Shown here: positions 47,167 to 56,324 of the stretch, piece after piece | Position numbering within the stretch: position 1 is the first letter of the stretch | Layout: the number at the start of each line of letters is the position of its first letter | Origin: Nitrososphaeria archaeon | GTDB taxonomy: Archaea; Thermoproteota; Nitrososphaeria; Nitrososphaerales; JANXEG01 | Reading direction: 5' to 3' | NCBI GenBank assembly: GCA_029775915.1 | Contig: JARVKA010000001.1 | Coordinates: forward strand, 162,594-226,593 | Length of the DNA stretch: 64,000 nucleotides | Translations under genes and position numbers: made by a program | The notes under the pieces: model-generated | What the model was told of the DNA's origin: nothing | Databases searched by the model: none | Seen by the model: only the letters and a program-made list of their open reading frames with translations

Positions 47167-47399
47167 TTGAATCTTTGGTTTATGGATTGGAGGGCTGTTG
47201 ATGAGCGCTTGCGCAGTGAGCTTTTACTTAGCTTGGACTTTCTTGAAAGCTATGATACTGAGCTTATGGATTTGAATAATGGTAAGGTCATCATTCCTTC
47301 AAGATTACCAGTAGGTATATTAAGTTCCTCATGGTTGTATGTTATCTTTTCTTCATACCTTACAGGCAAATTATGTGGTTAAGAGAACAGAATGATTAA
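47167..47399 (+). pseudogene. Decayed IS5-like transposase N-terminus
   Basis: The frame starts FMDWRAVDERL, SELLLSLDFLESY and LNNGKV, the N-terminal pattern of archaeal IS5-like transposases. After IIPSRL it shifts; the match continues in another frame as YIKFLMVVCYLFFIPYRQIMW to a stop at 47399. The DDE domain is missing, so it is a fragment. The boundaries are approximate. Confidence 0.7.
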
Positions 47400-47454
47400 G
47401 CACTTTTATTAAAAGATTAAATCTTCTTAACTCTGTATTTTGTTTTGAAGGTAA

Positions 47455-47803
47455 ATGATTAAGTGCGGAATTTGCGGTGCTGAGCTTAAAAGCATGCAAG
47501 GATTGCAAGCCACACTAGAATCATGCATAAAGTAGCTTGGAAGGATTATAGTGAGCGATTTATGAAAGAACAATCAAAAGAAAGGAAGCAAGTACAAACA
47601 CAGAACAATTAAGCAAAGGAGAAGGAAAAATTTTTGAAATTGATTATGATTTGCTTGCAAAAAAGTTAGCTGAGATTTTAAAATCTCAAAATTTAAAATT
47701 TAAAGCTTTTGAATTGAATCTTCCAAAAGGTGTTGAGCTATTAGAAGTTGAAGATGTTGAGGTTGTAGGCTTTCAATTCCCTTTATTGGGATTTTCCTTA
47801 TGA
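47455..47803 (+). pseudogene. Frameshifted C2H2 zinc-finger gene
   Basis: From ATG 47455 the frame reads MIKCGICGAELKSMQGLQ, then in another frame SHTRIMHKVAWKDYSERF, completing a C2H2 finger, then in a third frame TEQLSKGEGKIFEIDYDLLAKKLAEIL and ELNLPKGVELLEVEDVEVV to a stop at 47801-47803. Two frameshifts thus split one plausible ~115-residue protein. The finger type is common in archaeal plasmids and viruses, which fits an accessory origin. Confidence 0.6.
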
Positions 47804-47937
47804 ATTCGATACCTTTTCCTGGCTTTTCGCCTGGAGAAGGTATCTTCTTAGCGTCTTGCCGACCTCCTCGATTACCTATTGATTGCAAAACCTTTATAAA
47901 GATAATCGAAAAATTAATCAACACTTTTCATTAAATT

Positions 47938-48632
47938 CTAAAAACCATTATATACAATCTTTTCCACCCCTTTCGTAAGTGGTATATGCGCTATGTCCTC
48001 TTCACCACATGAGAATACGCTATTATAACTGTATCCTTCCTAGACTCACTATCAATACATTTAATTTGCTTTGCTTCAAACTCAAGTAGCTCATAAGATC
48101 TATCCATTACAGCGTACATTGGGTACATAAAATGGCTTTCATAAACTATGTAACTCCTCCTTACGGATACCATGCAGGGTATATAGTATATTGGCCGATT
48201 TGCTAAAACCAAGCTCTAATTTAGGGTCTCCTAAGCTAAAAGACCTTCTTGTTAATATATTGCATCAAGCTCTTTTGAAACTGGTACAATTGCTAAAAGA
48301 TCATCCCCACCCGCATATACTACGATACCTTTACAATCTTTTTCGATTATCTTTGCGTCTCTAATAGCCGCTCTCATTAAAGATCTGCTAATGGCTATAT
48401 GATAAGCGATACTCATTATAAATTCACTACCCTTCACACCATACAACACGTAGTAGAGAAGGTCTTTGATACGCATAACTTTACTTTTTGCATCACGTAA
48501 TCCATGCGAATTAATGATTTCACATGCTCCATCTATATCATTTTCTAATGCGTCTAAAGCACATGACCAAATGGTGAAACAAACTTTTGGGACATAACGG
48601 ATCACGTTATAATCAATTCCATTTTCTATTTT
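47938..48632 (-). pseudogene. cas10: Decayed Cas10 (type III CRISPR) fragment
   Basis: The central frame (48252-48632) has FTIWSCALDALE, SLMRAAIRDAKIIEKDCKG and VVYAGGDDLLAIVPV, the Cas10 palm with the GGDD motif that makes cyclic oligoadenylate. After a stop and shift, LGDPKLELGFSKSANILYTL and then SYIVYESHFMYPMYAVM follow in other frames, matching the palm end, with a third frame DIAHIPLTKGVEKIV near 47940-48000. The N-terminal HD nuclease domain and zinc region are missing. No other cas gene or array is visible, so the system is dead here. Confidence 0.85.
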
Positions 48633-48702
48633 TTATTTCTTTGACAATTTATTTTTTCAAAAAAATTTAAATAACTCCTTTTAATAAACTTACTGGATAA
48701 AT

Positions 48703-49197
48703 ATGAGTAAAGTGGGAAAATGGAAAAATAAAGGGGTAAGCCCAGTTATAGCTGTTTTACTACTTATCGCAATCGCAATCTCTATAGGTATACTCACATA
48801 TGTATGGGCATCTGGATTAGCTGGAACGTTAACAACTGGTTATCACACAGCACAAATAACTGAGAGCTTAACAATGGTGGTATATGATGCAAAGAAGAAT
48901 TTAAGTGCGGTTAACATGACCTTAAGAAATGTTGGAGACTCAATAGTAAATATATCGAGAGTATATTTTGATGGTACGTTGCTAAGTATGGATACTGATG
49001 GTGGTGATGGTGAGGCTGATGATGGATGTGTGGATGGAGGTGAAGTGGGTTGGATTGGTATTCCTCCTGCAACTGATCGGTGGATAATCATAAATCCTCC
49101 AGACACGATAGCTCCTGGAACTGCACATAAGGTCTTAATCGTCACGCATAGTGGAGCAAAATTTCAATTCATAATAATATGGGGTAGGGTAGGATAA
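48703..49197 (+). CDS. Archaeal type IV pilin-like protein
   Basis: The start MSKVGKWKNKG then VSPVIAVLLLIAIAISIGIL is a prepilin signal with cleavage after the glycine. The soluble part ends in HSGAKFQFIIIWGRVG and carries a loop rich in aspartate and glycine (TDGGDGEADDG), a possible metal-binding site. It is intact although inside a decayed island. A TATA-like TTTAAATAA lies about 40 bases upstream. It probably makes a filament with the nearby TadA/B/C-type motor. Confidence 0.85.
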   Translation: MSKVGKWKNKGVSPVIAVLLLIAIAISIGILTYVWASGLAGTLTTGYHTAQITESLTMVVYDAKKNLSAVNMTLRNVGDSIVNISRVYFDGTLLSMDTDGGDGEADDGCVDGGEVGWIGIPPATDRWIIINPPDTIAPGTAHKVLIVTHSGAKFQFIIIWGRVG

Positions 49198-49220
49198 TAA
49201 AGTTATATACTTTGGATAAT

Positions 49221-49281
49221 GTCCGGATAAGGTTTTGATTAAGAGTTATAAGAGTAAACGTAGAAAAGTCTTTATCCGGAC
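49221..49281. repeat. Ten-base perfect inverted repeat
   Basis: GTCCGGATAA (49221-49230) is repeated inverted as TTATCCGGAC (49272-49281), with 41 bases between. It starts 24 bases after the pilin stop. It may be a transcript end structure or the terminal repeat of a small element. Confidence 0.5.
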
Positions 49282-49921
49282 GTTATCTTTTGCTAACTCT
49301 CTATTTTTTTACCATAAGATACATAATATGGCAGAGCTGAGTGGAATAAATTTTGCTATTACCCTTTAACCGTAATAATTATTGGTTTAGTGGATTGGAT
49401 AAGATGCTATGATGGGAGCCTTCTATGTAGAGAAGGTTGTATCGATTATTCGAGGGGTAAGAGATGGAAATGATGTTAAATATCAAAGAACTCGATTGTG
49501 ATTTTATTCTTAAAATTATACACGGAGTTTAGCACTCTTATACGCTAATAGCATTGGGAAAGTGTGGCTAAACTGATAAGGTATACGTTCATTCAAGAGA
49601 GAAAGATAAGCAAAGAAAGAAAGCATCAAGTAAAGAGAGCTTGAGATGAGGATAAGCCTCCATCCTTTTAAAAGGAGAGAAAGTTTTTGGTATGAAGACT
49701 TAAAGAATATCAAGGTGAAACTGAAGGAGTTATAGGGATTATAATGTTCAGATACTACTCTACAAGGATATATTAACTTCTTAAGTTTAATCCTCAACGA
49801 AAGAAGTAGATAGTTACGTTATTCTCTTCGACAGCTTAGAAGACAAGCTTAACCATTGAAATTTATTCAATATAGTGGAGTAAACAAACATCGCTTTTAT
49901 GCTAAAACCTATAAGGGAGAT

Positions 49922-49999
49922 TGTCAAGATAATAAGTCCAAGCTTAAACAAATAGATTAAATTCTATCCCAAGGATGTAAAATTTTTGTTTATTTTAAC
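49922..49999 (-). repeat. Inverted repeat, right copy (B)
   Basis: The reverse strand of this stretch matches copy A in blocks (see 47042-47132). A 12-base gap near the outer end and scattered substitutions separate the two copies. Together they bracket about 3 kb. Confidence 0.65.
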
Positions 50000-50244
50000 T
50001 TTGTAGCTTAATTTCGAATTCGTATTTTGTGATTAAAATTTAATTTTTCTAAATTTTTATGGTTAATTCTTACAATTATTTTAAGGAGATATATAAAGAT
50101 TTAAAAGTTAAAAATAAGCCACAAAGCATTATTTTCACTTTATCTTGATAAAGCCAAACTATATAGCATAAATTTTTTATTTAAGCAAGTCCATCTCTTA
50201 AATGGACTCTAGTTGGTCTATTCACGTTTTGCTAATAGGAATCA

Positions 50245-50486
50245 TTATATAAACACATTTTTACGCACAGATTTAATCTTCTTCACCATCATACCTTTAG
50301 CTCGTTCAAAAATACCTTCTTAATAGTGATTTAGAATGATCTTAAAGCTCTTTACTAGTTTGGCACTAATCTTCCTCATAGTAAGTATCTTCTCCCTTTT
50401 CCGAATAGAGAACCTTATCTTGTATTTACCATTAATCTTCATATGCTTAGGGTTGCTTACATCGAGTGTAATGAACTCATAAATTT
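50245..50486 (-). pseudogene. Decayed reading frame, unassigned
   Basis: The reverse strand reads IYEFITLDVSNPKHM, IRKREKILTMRKISAKLVKSFKIILNHY, a stop, then EGIFERAKGMMVKKIKSVRK to a stop. It has protein-like residue use but no start and an internal stop, so it looks like a decayed gene, perhaps a transposase end. No family is recognised. Confidence 0.3.
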
Positions 50487-50517
50487 AGCTTTATTGAAAA
50501 TAGTTAAAATCCTAATA

Positions 50518-51363
50518 TTACCTCCAAATGAAAAAGTAAAATATGAGAATGCAACTAACTAACAATACAACAACATGCTTCAATCCAGCCATCATCGAGC
50601 CTTCGCCCATCTTCCCAGCTACCAATCCACTTACAAGAGCTTGAATTATGGACATATGGAAGAATAATCGAGTCGTTGTAGGCAAATCTAAACCGAATTG
50701 AATCAATCCACCCAACTCTTTATAAGCCTCTTGTATTGTCATCATGGGAGCAAAGAAGCTTTTTAAAAGCATGGTATCTATCGCTAAAAAAGTAAAGAAA
50801 GCTATGTATACATATCCAATGTAAGGCCTCATTAAAGCTCTTCTCTCTTGGAAAGTGATTTGCATCTCACTTAAGTGTTTGTAAAGTGCTAACATCATCT
50901 CCTCAATATCACCACCAGTTCTATACGCAGTTAAAATCAATTTAAACGCTCTTCTTGATAAAGGTGTATCAGTTTTTTTTATAATATCATCAATCGCATC
51001 CTCAATAGTTAAGCCCCATGACATTTGCGTTACCATCCTTCTCAACTCCTTAGTTAAAGGCCCTAAATTTTGCTCTGATGCTTTTACAATCGCTTGAGGG
51101 ATGGATATGCCTATCCTACCAGACTCGTATATAGTTCTCAACATCTTTGGTATATTTCTATCAATTCCCCTTCTCCAAATTACATTCAAAAGATGTGTAA
51201 ATCCAGGTGGAAATAAAGCTATACCTATCGCCATAATGGTGATCAAGTCTCTATCCAACGGTAGTTTTATACCAGGTATGATGATGATTGAAAAGATTGA
51301 TAAAGCTGTTGCAAAAGATGATATCAAAATCCTCTTTTCCATCTCTTTACTCACTCTTGGCAT
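50518..51363 (-). CDS. Pilus assembly membrane protein, TadC/FlaJ-like
   Basis: This is a type II secretion F-domain platform protein. It has a cytosolic segment with IGISIPQAIVKASEQNLGPLTKELRRM and MSWGLTIEDAIDDI, the F-domain pattern, flanked by membrane helices at about 10-45, 195-215 and 245-280. The stop is one or two bases before the start region of the TadB-like gene. In archaea such proteins anchor the pilus motor in the membrane. Confidence 0.85.
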   Translation of the reverse strand: MPRVSKEMEKRILISSFATALSIFSIIIIPGIKLPLDRDLITIMAIGIALFPPGFTHLLNVIWRRGIDRNIPKMLRTIYESGRIGISIPQAIVKASEQNLGPLTKELRRMVTQMSWGLTIEDAIDDIIKKTDTPLSRRAFKLILTAYRTGGDIEEMMLALYKHLSEMQITFQERRALMRPYIGYVYIAFFTFLAIDTMLLKSFFAPMMTIQEAYKELGGLIQFGLDLPTTTRLFFHMSIIQALVSGLVAGKMGEGSMMAGLKHVVVLLVSCILIFYFFIWR

Positions 51364-51365
51364 CT

Positions 51366-52238
51366 TTATTCACCTCTCGGCATAATGGCATCGAGCCCGA
51401 TTAAAAATGCGATACCTAAAAGTGGTATCAATAAGTATGTAATATATGATGCAAGTAGATCGATACTAATCCCCATAATCGTTCGGCTAACGAGAGACAT
51501 CACTGAGAACATAACAAGTAGAAAGAGGGGAAAGACGACAAGTAGAATTAAGTAAAATTCAGCGAGTGTGCTCAATGTCTCACTAAACTCTCTTGCAGCG
51601 ATCTCTCTCGTAGCCATTAAAGTGGTGCTTTGAGAAATGAGAAAAGCTTTCAAATCCCCACCCCTCCTTATAATACCTATGAGTTCATCTAAAAACTCAG
51701 TAAAGCCTCTCGATGGTGATCTCTCTCTTGCTAATTCCAAACTTGTGACTAAATCTTTGCCAAAGAGATCGATATCTCTAATAATATGCTTAGCGAAATC
51801 ACCGATAGCATCTCTTGGTGCAGCCTCAGCGAGTGAGCGAAAGATACTCTCAGGGGTTGCACCTGATGCTGCTAAAACTGCCATATGACCTACAGCGAAA
51901 GGTAGCTCTTCATTTATTCTTCTACCAATAGAATTTGCTTTAAGGCTCGGATATGTGTAAAGTATTGCGAAAACGGTAGCATAACCAAGCATACTTGAAG
52001 CGATACTGAAAAGAGTATTGAGCCATAATGGAAGATGATAAACAAAACCTATTAATAAACCAATTATGAAAGAGGTTATGGAGGCCAATATTGAGAAGAA
52101 TATAATGGTGCTTGCATAAGCTTCCAAACTAACCTTTAACCCTGATTTTAAAAGCTTAGGCCTTAAGTCTTGAAGATATGGTAGAAGAAAATCCACCTTT
52201 ATGAATTTATAACCAATAAACCAAATGTTAGATTTCAA
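51366..52238 (-). CDS. Pilus assembly membrane protein, TadB-like
   Basis: The first platform protein of the pair. The F-domain reads INEELPFAVGHMAVLAASGATPESIFRSLAE with GDFAKHIIRDIDLFGKDLVTSLELA. It has four membrane helices (40-80 twice, 230-255 and 265-285). The split into two genes is typical of Tad-type motors. It is adjacent to tadA- and tadC-like genes in one operon, 15 and 2 bases away. Confidence 0.85.
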   Translation of the reverse strand: MKSNIWFIGYKFIKVDFLLPYLQDLRPKLLKSGLKVSLEAYASTIIFFSILASITSFIIGLLIGFVYHLPLWLNTLFSIASSMLGYATVFAILYTYPSLKANSIGRRINEELPFAVGHMAVLAASGATPESIFRSLAEAAPRDAIGDFAKHIIRDIDLFGKDLVTSLELARERSPSRGFTEFLDELIGIIRRGGDLKAFLISQSTTLMATREIAAREFSETLSTLAEFYLILLVVFPLFLLVMFSVMSLVSRTIMGISIDLLASYITYLLIPLLGIAFLIGLDAIMPRGE

Positions 52239-52253
52239 AATTTTATACCTCTT

Positions 52254-53969
52254 TTACACCATTAACATTAACTTAGCTTTCTCATATGCTGCTTTAGGAT
52301 TCGCATAATACTCTTTAATAGCGTTACCAACTTGCTTATAATTCCTTATACCCTCTTTAACGAGCCATCTCAAATAAACCTTTCTCCTTTCTATCTCTTC
52401 TAAAGCATCCTCTAATTTTATACCAATTCTTTCACAAATCGATTGAATGGTAATGCTCTTCCCTGAATATTTAAACTCATCACTCTTTGGATCCCAACTA
52501 AACACATTATTCACTAATAATTTACCAGATGCTCTCTCAATATATGGCTCAGCCACCTCTATTATTCTTCTATGCACACCACCCTTAAGCCTAACTCTAG
52601 CCTCAACCGCTATGATATTCATTATCGGTATTATCTCTGGAGGGATATTCATCGGCCTCGTCGTTAACCTCTCGATAGCAGCTTTTACAGACTCCGCATG
52701 AAGTGATCCCATACCACCATGACCAGTCGCCATCGCTTGAAAGAGTGTATAAGCCTCTTCACCCCTCACCTCTCCCACGATAATATAATCGGGCCTTTGC
52801 CTTATTGCAGCTTTCAATAAATCGAAGAGTCCCAATTCAGCCTCCTTACCACCAACACCGAATCCTACACGTGTAATTGATTGTATCCAATTTGTGTGAG
52901 GTAAGTTAAGTTCTGGTGTATCCTCTATCGTTACAATCTTGCTTTCAGGTTTGATAAACATTGAGAGAGCATTGAGTGTCGTTGTTTTTCCAGATGCTGT
53001 TCCACCTACAATCAAGACACATGCTTTATGCTCTATCACATACCAAAAGAAAGCTGCTAATTCGTCTGAAAGTGTGTTAAAATTAATCAAGTCAGATATC
53101 GTGAATGGATCAGTTCTAAACTTCCTTATCGTAAAGGTACTTCCCCTCTTCGTTACCTCTTTACCATACGTTATATTAACACGGTTCCCATCCGGTAAAC
53201 CTGCATCCACTATAGGTGAGGCTATTGAAACGTGGCGCCCTGCTTTATAAGCTAACTTCATGATAAAATCCTCTAACTCCTTAGGATCGTAAACTATGTT
53301 AGTCGGTAAGGACTCATATAGAGTATGCCATACGTATACAGGTATGTTTGGCCCATTACAACTTATATCTTCAATCAAAGGATCTCGCATCAATACATCA
53401 ATCTTTCCATAATGAACAAAGTCTCTAATGAGATAGTAATTAATTTTCTTTAACTCTTCTCCCTTTATTCCAAGACGATGCCTTTTAATCAACTCGATTA
53501 TCTTTTCTCTTAAATAATTCTCCGCTTCACCATCCGTTTTGATAGCCTCAAAGTTTACATCTAACTCCTCATATAAAAGTTGGCGTATTCTCTCTATATC
53601 CTTCTTATTTTTTTCAGTTAAAGTTGGTTCCATCACCACATACTTAGGCATTCCATTCTCTATAGCAATAGCAGAATAAGCATATGGTGGGTTTATGGTA
53701 TAAATTGCTTGGAATGCTGATGTAATTTCAGCTTCTTTTTTCAAAGTTTCTAAAGTTGGTTTTACTTGCTTTTTAACCATAACCTTATGAGTTCTTCTTA
53801 TAATTATAAATGAAGAAATAGTTAAATATGCGATAAGAATGATAAGTAAAAAGTATGAGTAAATTGAGTGGATAGTAGGGCCTATAAGAGCTATATAAGA
53901 GAGAGTAATGAAGAGGATTATACCTAAGCCCATGTAAATTGAAAGTACCTTTAAAATTTCCATCTTCAA
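52254..53969 (-). CDS. Type IV pilus/secretion ATPase, TadA-like, with N-terminal membrane segments
   Basis: This motor ATPase drives pilus assembly. Walker A is VGGTASGKTT, the Asp box reads VTIEDTPELNLPH, Walker B IIVGEVRGEEAY and the His box GHGGMGSLHAES. The N-terminal 60 residues contain two hydrophobic helices (5-30 and 35-55), which is unusual: the family's ATPases are normally cytosolic. They would tether the motor to the membrane beside TadB/TadC. It is the first gene of the operon tadA-tadB-tadC. Length 571 is slightly long. Confidence 0.9.
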   Translation of the reverse strand: MKMEILKVLSIYMGLGIILFITLSYIALIGPTIHSIYSYFLLIILIAYLTISSFIIIRRTHKVMVKKQVKPTLETLKKEAEITSAFQAIYTINPPYAYSAIAIENGMPKYVVMEPTLTEKNKKDIERIRQLLYEELDVNFEAIKTDGEAENYLREKIIELIKRHRLGIKGEELKKINYYLIRDFVHYGKIDVLMRDPLIEDISCNGPNIPVYVWHTLYESLPTNIVYDPKELEDFIMKLAYKAGRHVSIASPIVDAGLPDGNRVNITYGKEVTKRGSTFTIRKFRTDPFTISDLINFNTLSDELAAFFWYVIEHKACVLIVGGTASGKTTTLNALSMFIKPESKIVTIEDTPELNLPHTNWIQSITRVGFGVGGKEAELGLFDLLKAAIRQRPDYIIVGEVRGEEAYTLFQAMATGHGGMGSLHAESVKAAIERLTTRPMNIPPEIIPIMNIIAVEARVRLKGGVHRRIIEVAEPYIERASGKLLVNNVFSWDPKSDEFKYSGKSITIQSICERIGIKLEDALEEIERRKVYLRWLVKEGIRNYKQVGNAIKEYYANPKAAYEKAKLMLMV

Positions 53970-54136
53970 TATTCAAAAATTAAATTATTATTAATAAATT
54001 TTATCACTCTTATTTTTTGTCACAAAACTCAATTAAGTATTACATTAAGCATCTCAAATAAATGGTTAATATCACCTCTAAGAATACAAAAAGGTTGTAG
54101 TGATCATAATGTGTTAGCGGTAAGAGCAACTTAATA

Positions 54137-54367
54137 TTAATCACTAAGGTTGAGTTTTTCAACTATCATTCTTGCTTTATCAATAAGAGCTTTAATTCTC
54201 GTTCGTTCTTTTGTAAAATCTATCTTTTGCAAGATTATTTCATTATCTGTAGCAATTAATAAAAACTTGCATCCACATTTTAAATTCATCCTCTCTCTCA
54301 CTTCTTTAGGAATAACGAGTTGACCTTTCTCTGAGAGTTTTGTAGTTTCAATTATCAATTCAGACAT
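54137..54367 (-). CDS. AbrB/SpoVT-family DNA-binding protein
   Basis: The N-terminal TTKLSEKGQLVIPKEVRERMNLK is the swapped-hairpin AbrB DNA-binding fold. The remaining ~30 residues form a helix. Such proteins are regulators or antitoxins. No toxin gene is next to it, so a stand-alone regulator is more likely. It lies near the pilus operon but is separated by about 170 bases. Confidence 0.88.
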   Translation of the reverse strand: MSELIIETTKLSEKGQLVIPKEVRERMNLKCGCKFLLIATDNEIILQKIDFTKERTRIKALIDKARMIVEKLNLSD

Positions 54368-54630
54368 TTTTCCTCTTATGGAATTTTTCTTACTTTTCTT
54401 ACATATAAGTATTTTGTGTGAAAGTTCTGTTTAAAACTCAGTTGTTGATAAATGGTTGGTGATAGAACAAAGCTTATAATCTCTACTTATTACTTGAAGT
54501 AATCGGCAAAAATCATATGGCAATCAGAAAATCAATGTGAAATGCAAACCATTAAGAATATTATTATCATATAATCTTTGAACTCGCTATAATTTACGAC
54601 TAAGTGTATTTATGAAGGTACTATATGTTA

Positions 54631-55251
54631 TTATGTTGAAGCTTCAGCAACGATCTTTATGAAGTATTGATGTAACCTACTATCATTCGTCAGCTCTGGA
54701 TGAAAAGCTGTTCCAATGATATTCCCTTGCTGAACAGCTATAATGGAATCATTCAGTTTTGAAAGTACTTGAACATTAGGTCCCACCTCCCTCACTATAG
54801 GCGCTCTGATAAAAACCCCTCTAAATTTCTTCTCTCCAATTATCGGTATGTCAAGATCTACTTCAAATGATTCTCTCTGCCTACCAAAGGCATTTCTCTC
54901 CACTACAACATCTAGAACTCCTAGAGTGGGTTGATTTGTTTCACCAACAACTCTATCATAAACCCTCGAGGCGAGCATTATTAAACCACTACAAGTCCCC
55001 ATAACAGGCATCCCTTCTCGAATTTTCTCCTTCATTATGGTAATGGTTTGATTAAAAATTGAGAGTCTACCCATTACAGTACTCTCTCCTCCAGGTATGA
55101 TTAAGCCGTTTAAAGCCTCTAAATCACAATTTTTCTTCACAATTATCACTCTACCGTTAAATTGGAGTTCCTTCAATGCGAGTTTCGATATAGTGATATG
55201 CTCCTCTATATCTCCTTGAAAGCCTAAAACACCTATAACCAACTCTCTCAA
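54631..55251 (-). CDS. pdxT: Pyridoxal 5'-phosphate synthase glutaminase subunit
   Basis: PdxT releases ammonia from glutamine for PdxS. The GATase motif has GGESTVMG, the nucleophile Cys in [10 protein letters not shown], and TAFHPEL for the His-Glu pair. Length 206 is normal. It overlaps pdxS by four bases and is translated after it. The two genes form the ribose-5-phosphate route to vitamin B6. Confidence 0.95.
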   Translation of the reverse strand: MRELVIGVLGFQGDIEEHITISKLALKELQFNGRVIIVKKNCDLEALNGLIIPGGESTVMGRLSIFNQTITIMKEKIREGMPVMGTCSGLIMLASRVYDRVVGETNQPTLGVLDVVVERNAFGRQRESFEVDLDIPIIGEKKFRGVFIRAPIVREVGPNVQVLSKLNDSIIAVQQGNIIGTAFHPELTNDSRLHQYFIKIVAEAST

Positions 55252-56213
55252 TCTATGCCTCTCTCCTGCATCTTTAATTCTAAACTCTTGATATCCAATC
55301 CAACCATAGACTTCTTTTCATCTATCATCTTCTGAGCTTCAGCGACTATTGATGGATCATCATAAAATGTAGTTGCAAGAACTATAGCTTGAGCTCTTTG
55401 CTTTGGATCTGAGGATTTAAAAATACCAGAGCCAACAAAGATACCGTCACAACCAAGACTCATCATTAGTGCTGCATCCGCAGGTGTGGCTATGCCTCCA
55501 GCCGCGAAATTTACAACAGGCAATCTTCCCAATCTTGCGGTCTCTACTAATATTTCATATGAAACTCTTAATTCTCTTGCAACCTTGATTAACTCTTGCT
55601 CATCCCCCGCCTCATAAATAGATTTAACCCTATTGATTTCAGCGTTTACTATTCGTATGTGTCTTATAGCCTCAGCTACATTTCCCGTTCCAGGTTCACC
55701 CTTAGTCCTAATCATCGATGCTCCCTCTTCTATTCTTCTCAACGCTTCTCCAAGGTCTCTTGCTCCACATACAAATGGTGTTGTAAAATCCCATTTCCAA
55801 ATATGCCTCTCTTCATCAGCTGGTGTTAAAACCTCAGACTCATCAATCATATCTACACCTATAGCTTCAAGAACCTTTGCTTCATATGTATGCCCTATTC
55901 TACACTTCGCCATTACTGGTATTGTAACATGATCAAGTATTTCTTCTATAATCTTTAATCCTGCTGTTCTAGCCACACCTCCCTCTTTCCTCACATCGTA
56001 AGGAAGCTTATCTAATACCATTACTGCTACAGCTCCAGCCTCCTCAGCTATTTGAGCTTGCTCCACATTTGTAACATCCATAATCACCCCATGCTTTTGC
56101 ATATGAGCAAAACCACGTTTCACAAGAGTCGTCCCCTTAACTAACTTGATATCCCCTACTCTTTCTATACGTTGACCTTTTGGTTGAAGAATAGTACTTA
56201 AAGTGGAAATCAT
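55248..56213 (-). CDS. pdxS: Pyridoxal 5'-phosphate synthase subunit PdxS
   Basis: PdxS makes PLP from ribose 5-phosphate, glyceraldehyde 3-phosphate and ammonia. Typical segments are [19 protein letters not shown], the lysine loop of [13 protein letters not shown], and [24 protein letters not shown]. Its start may be the ATG at 56213 or a later one; the first 20 residues (up to [11 protein letters not shown]) are less conserved. The promoter is described separately. Confidence 0.95.
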   Translation of the reverse strand: MISTLSTILQPKGQRIERVGDIKLVKGTTLVKRGFAHMQKHGVIMDVTNVEQAQIAEEAGAVAVMVLDKLPYDVRKEGGVARTAGLKIIEEILDHVTIPVMAKCRIGHTYEAKVLEAIGVDMIDESEVLTPADEERHIWKWDFTTPFVCGARDLGEALRRIEEGASMIRTKGEPGTGNVAEAIRHIRIVNAEINRVKSIYEAGDEQELIKVARELRVSYEILVETARLGRLPVVNFAAGGIATPADAALMMSLGCDGIFVGSGIFKSSDPKQRAQAIVLATTFYDDPSIVAEAQKMIDEKKSMVGLDIKSLELKMQERGID

Positions 56214-56240
56214 TTTCTTGTGATATATTTAGTAACCAAA

Positions 56241-56252
56241 AATATATATAAG
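56241..56252 (-). promoter_or_regulatory. TATA box of pdxS-pdxT
   Basis: CTTATATATATT on the reverse strand lies about 32 bases before the pdxS ATG and has an A-rich BRE-like sequence on its upstream side. The spacing implies a very short or missing leader. Confidence 0.6.
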
Positions 56253-56324
56253 TTTTAACCTATATATATGATTAGGAGTTTCGCTCTGATATAAGAATAT
56301 TGTAGAGTTTTGATTATTAGCCTT

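Larger units (their letters stand above)
49198..50517. other. 1.3-kb region with no intact gene, probably decayed mobile DNA
   Basis: No convincing full gene is found. It holds the inverted repeat 49221-49281, fragment-like reading frames (for example GAFYVEKVVSIIRGVRDGND at 49416 and KISKERKHQVKR near 49600), the right copy of the inverted repeat (49922-49999), two more copies of the GCTTTGTGGCTTA-like block, and a decayed frame near 50.3 kb. Stops break every frame. I assign no function. Confidence 0.6.

Noticed and set aside
47700-47924. A 74-codon reverse frame
   Set aside because: It overlaps the C2H2 pseudogene and has no protein-like motif; the repeat GATACCTT...AAGGTATC probably creates its pattern.
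49516-49797. A 93-codon reverse frame
   Set aside because: It consists of hydrophobic residues from AT-rich decayed DNA; no start signal or family is recognisable.
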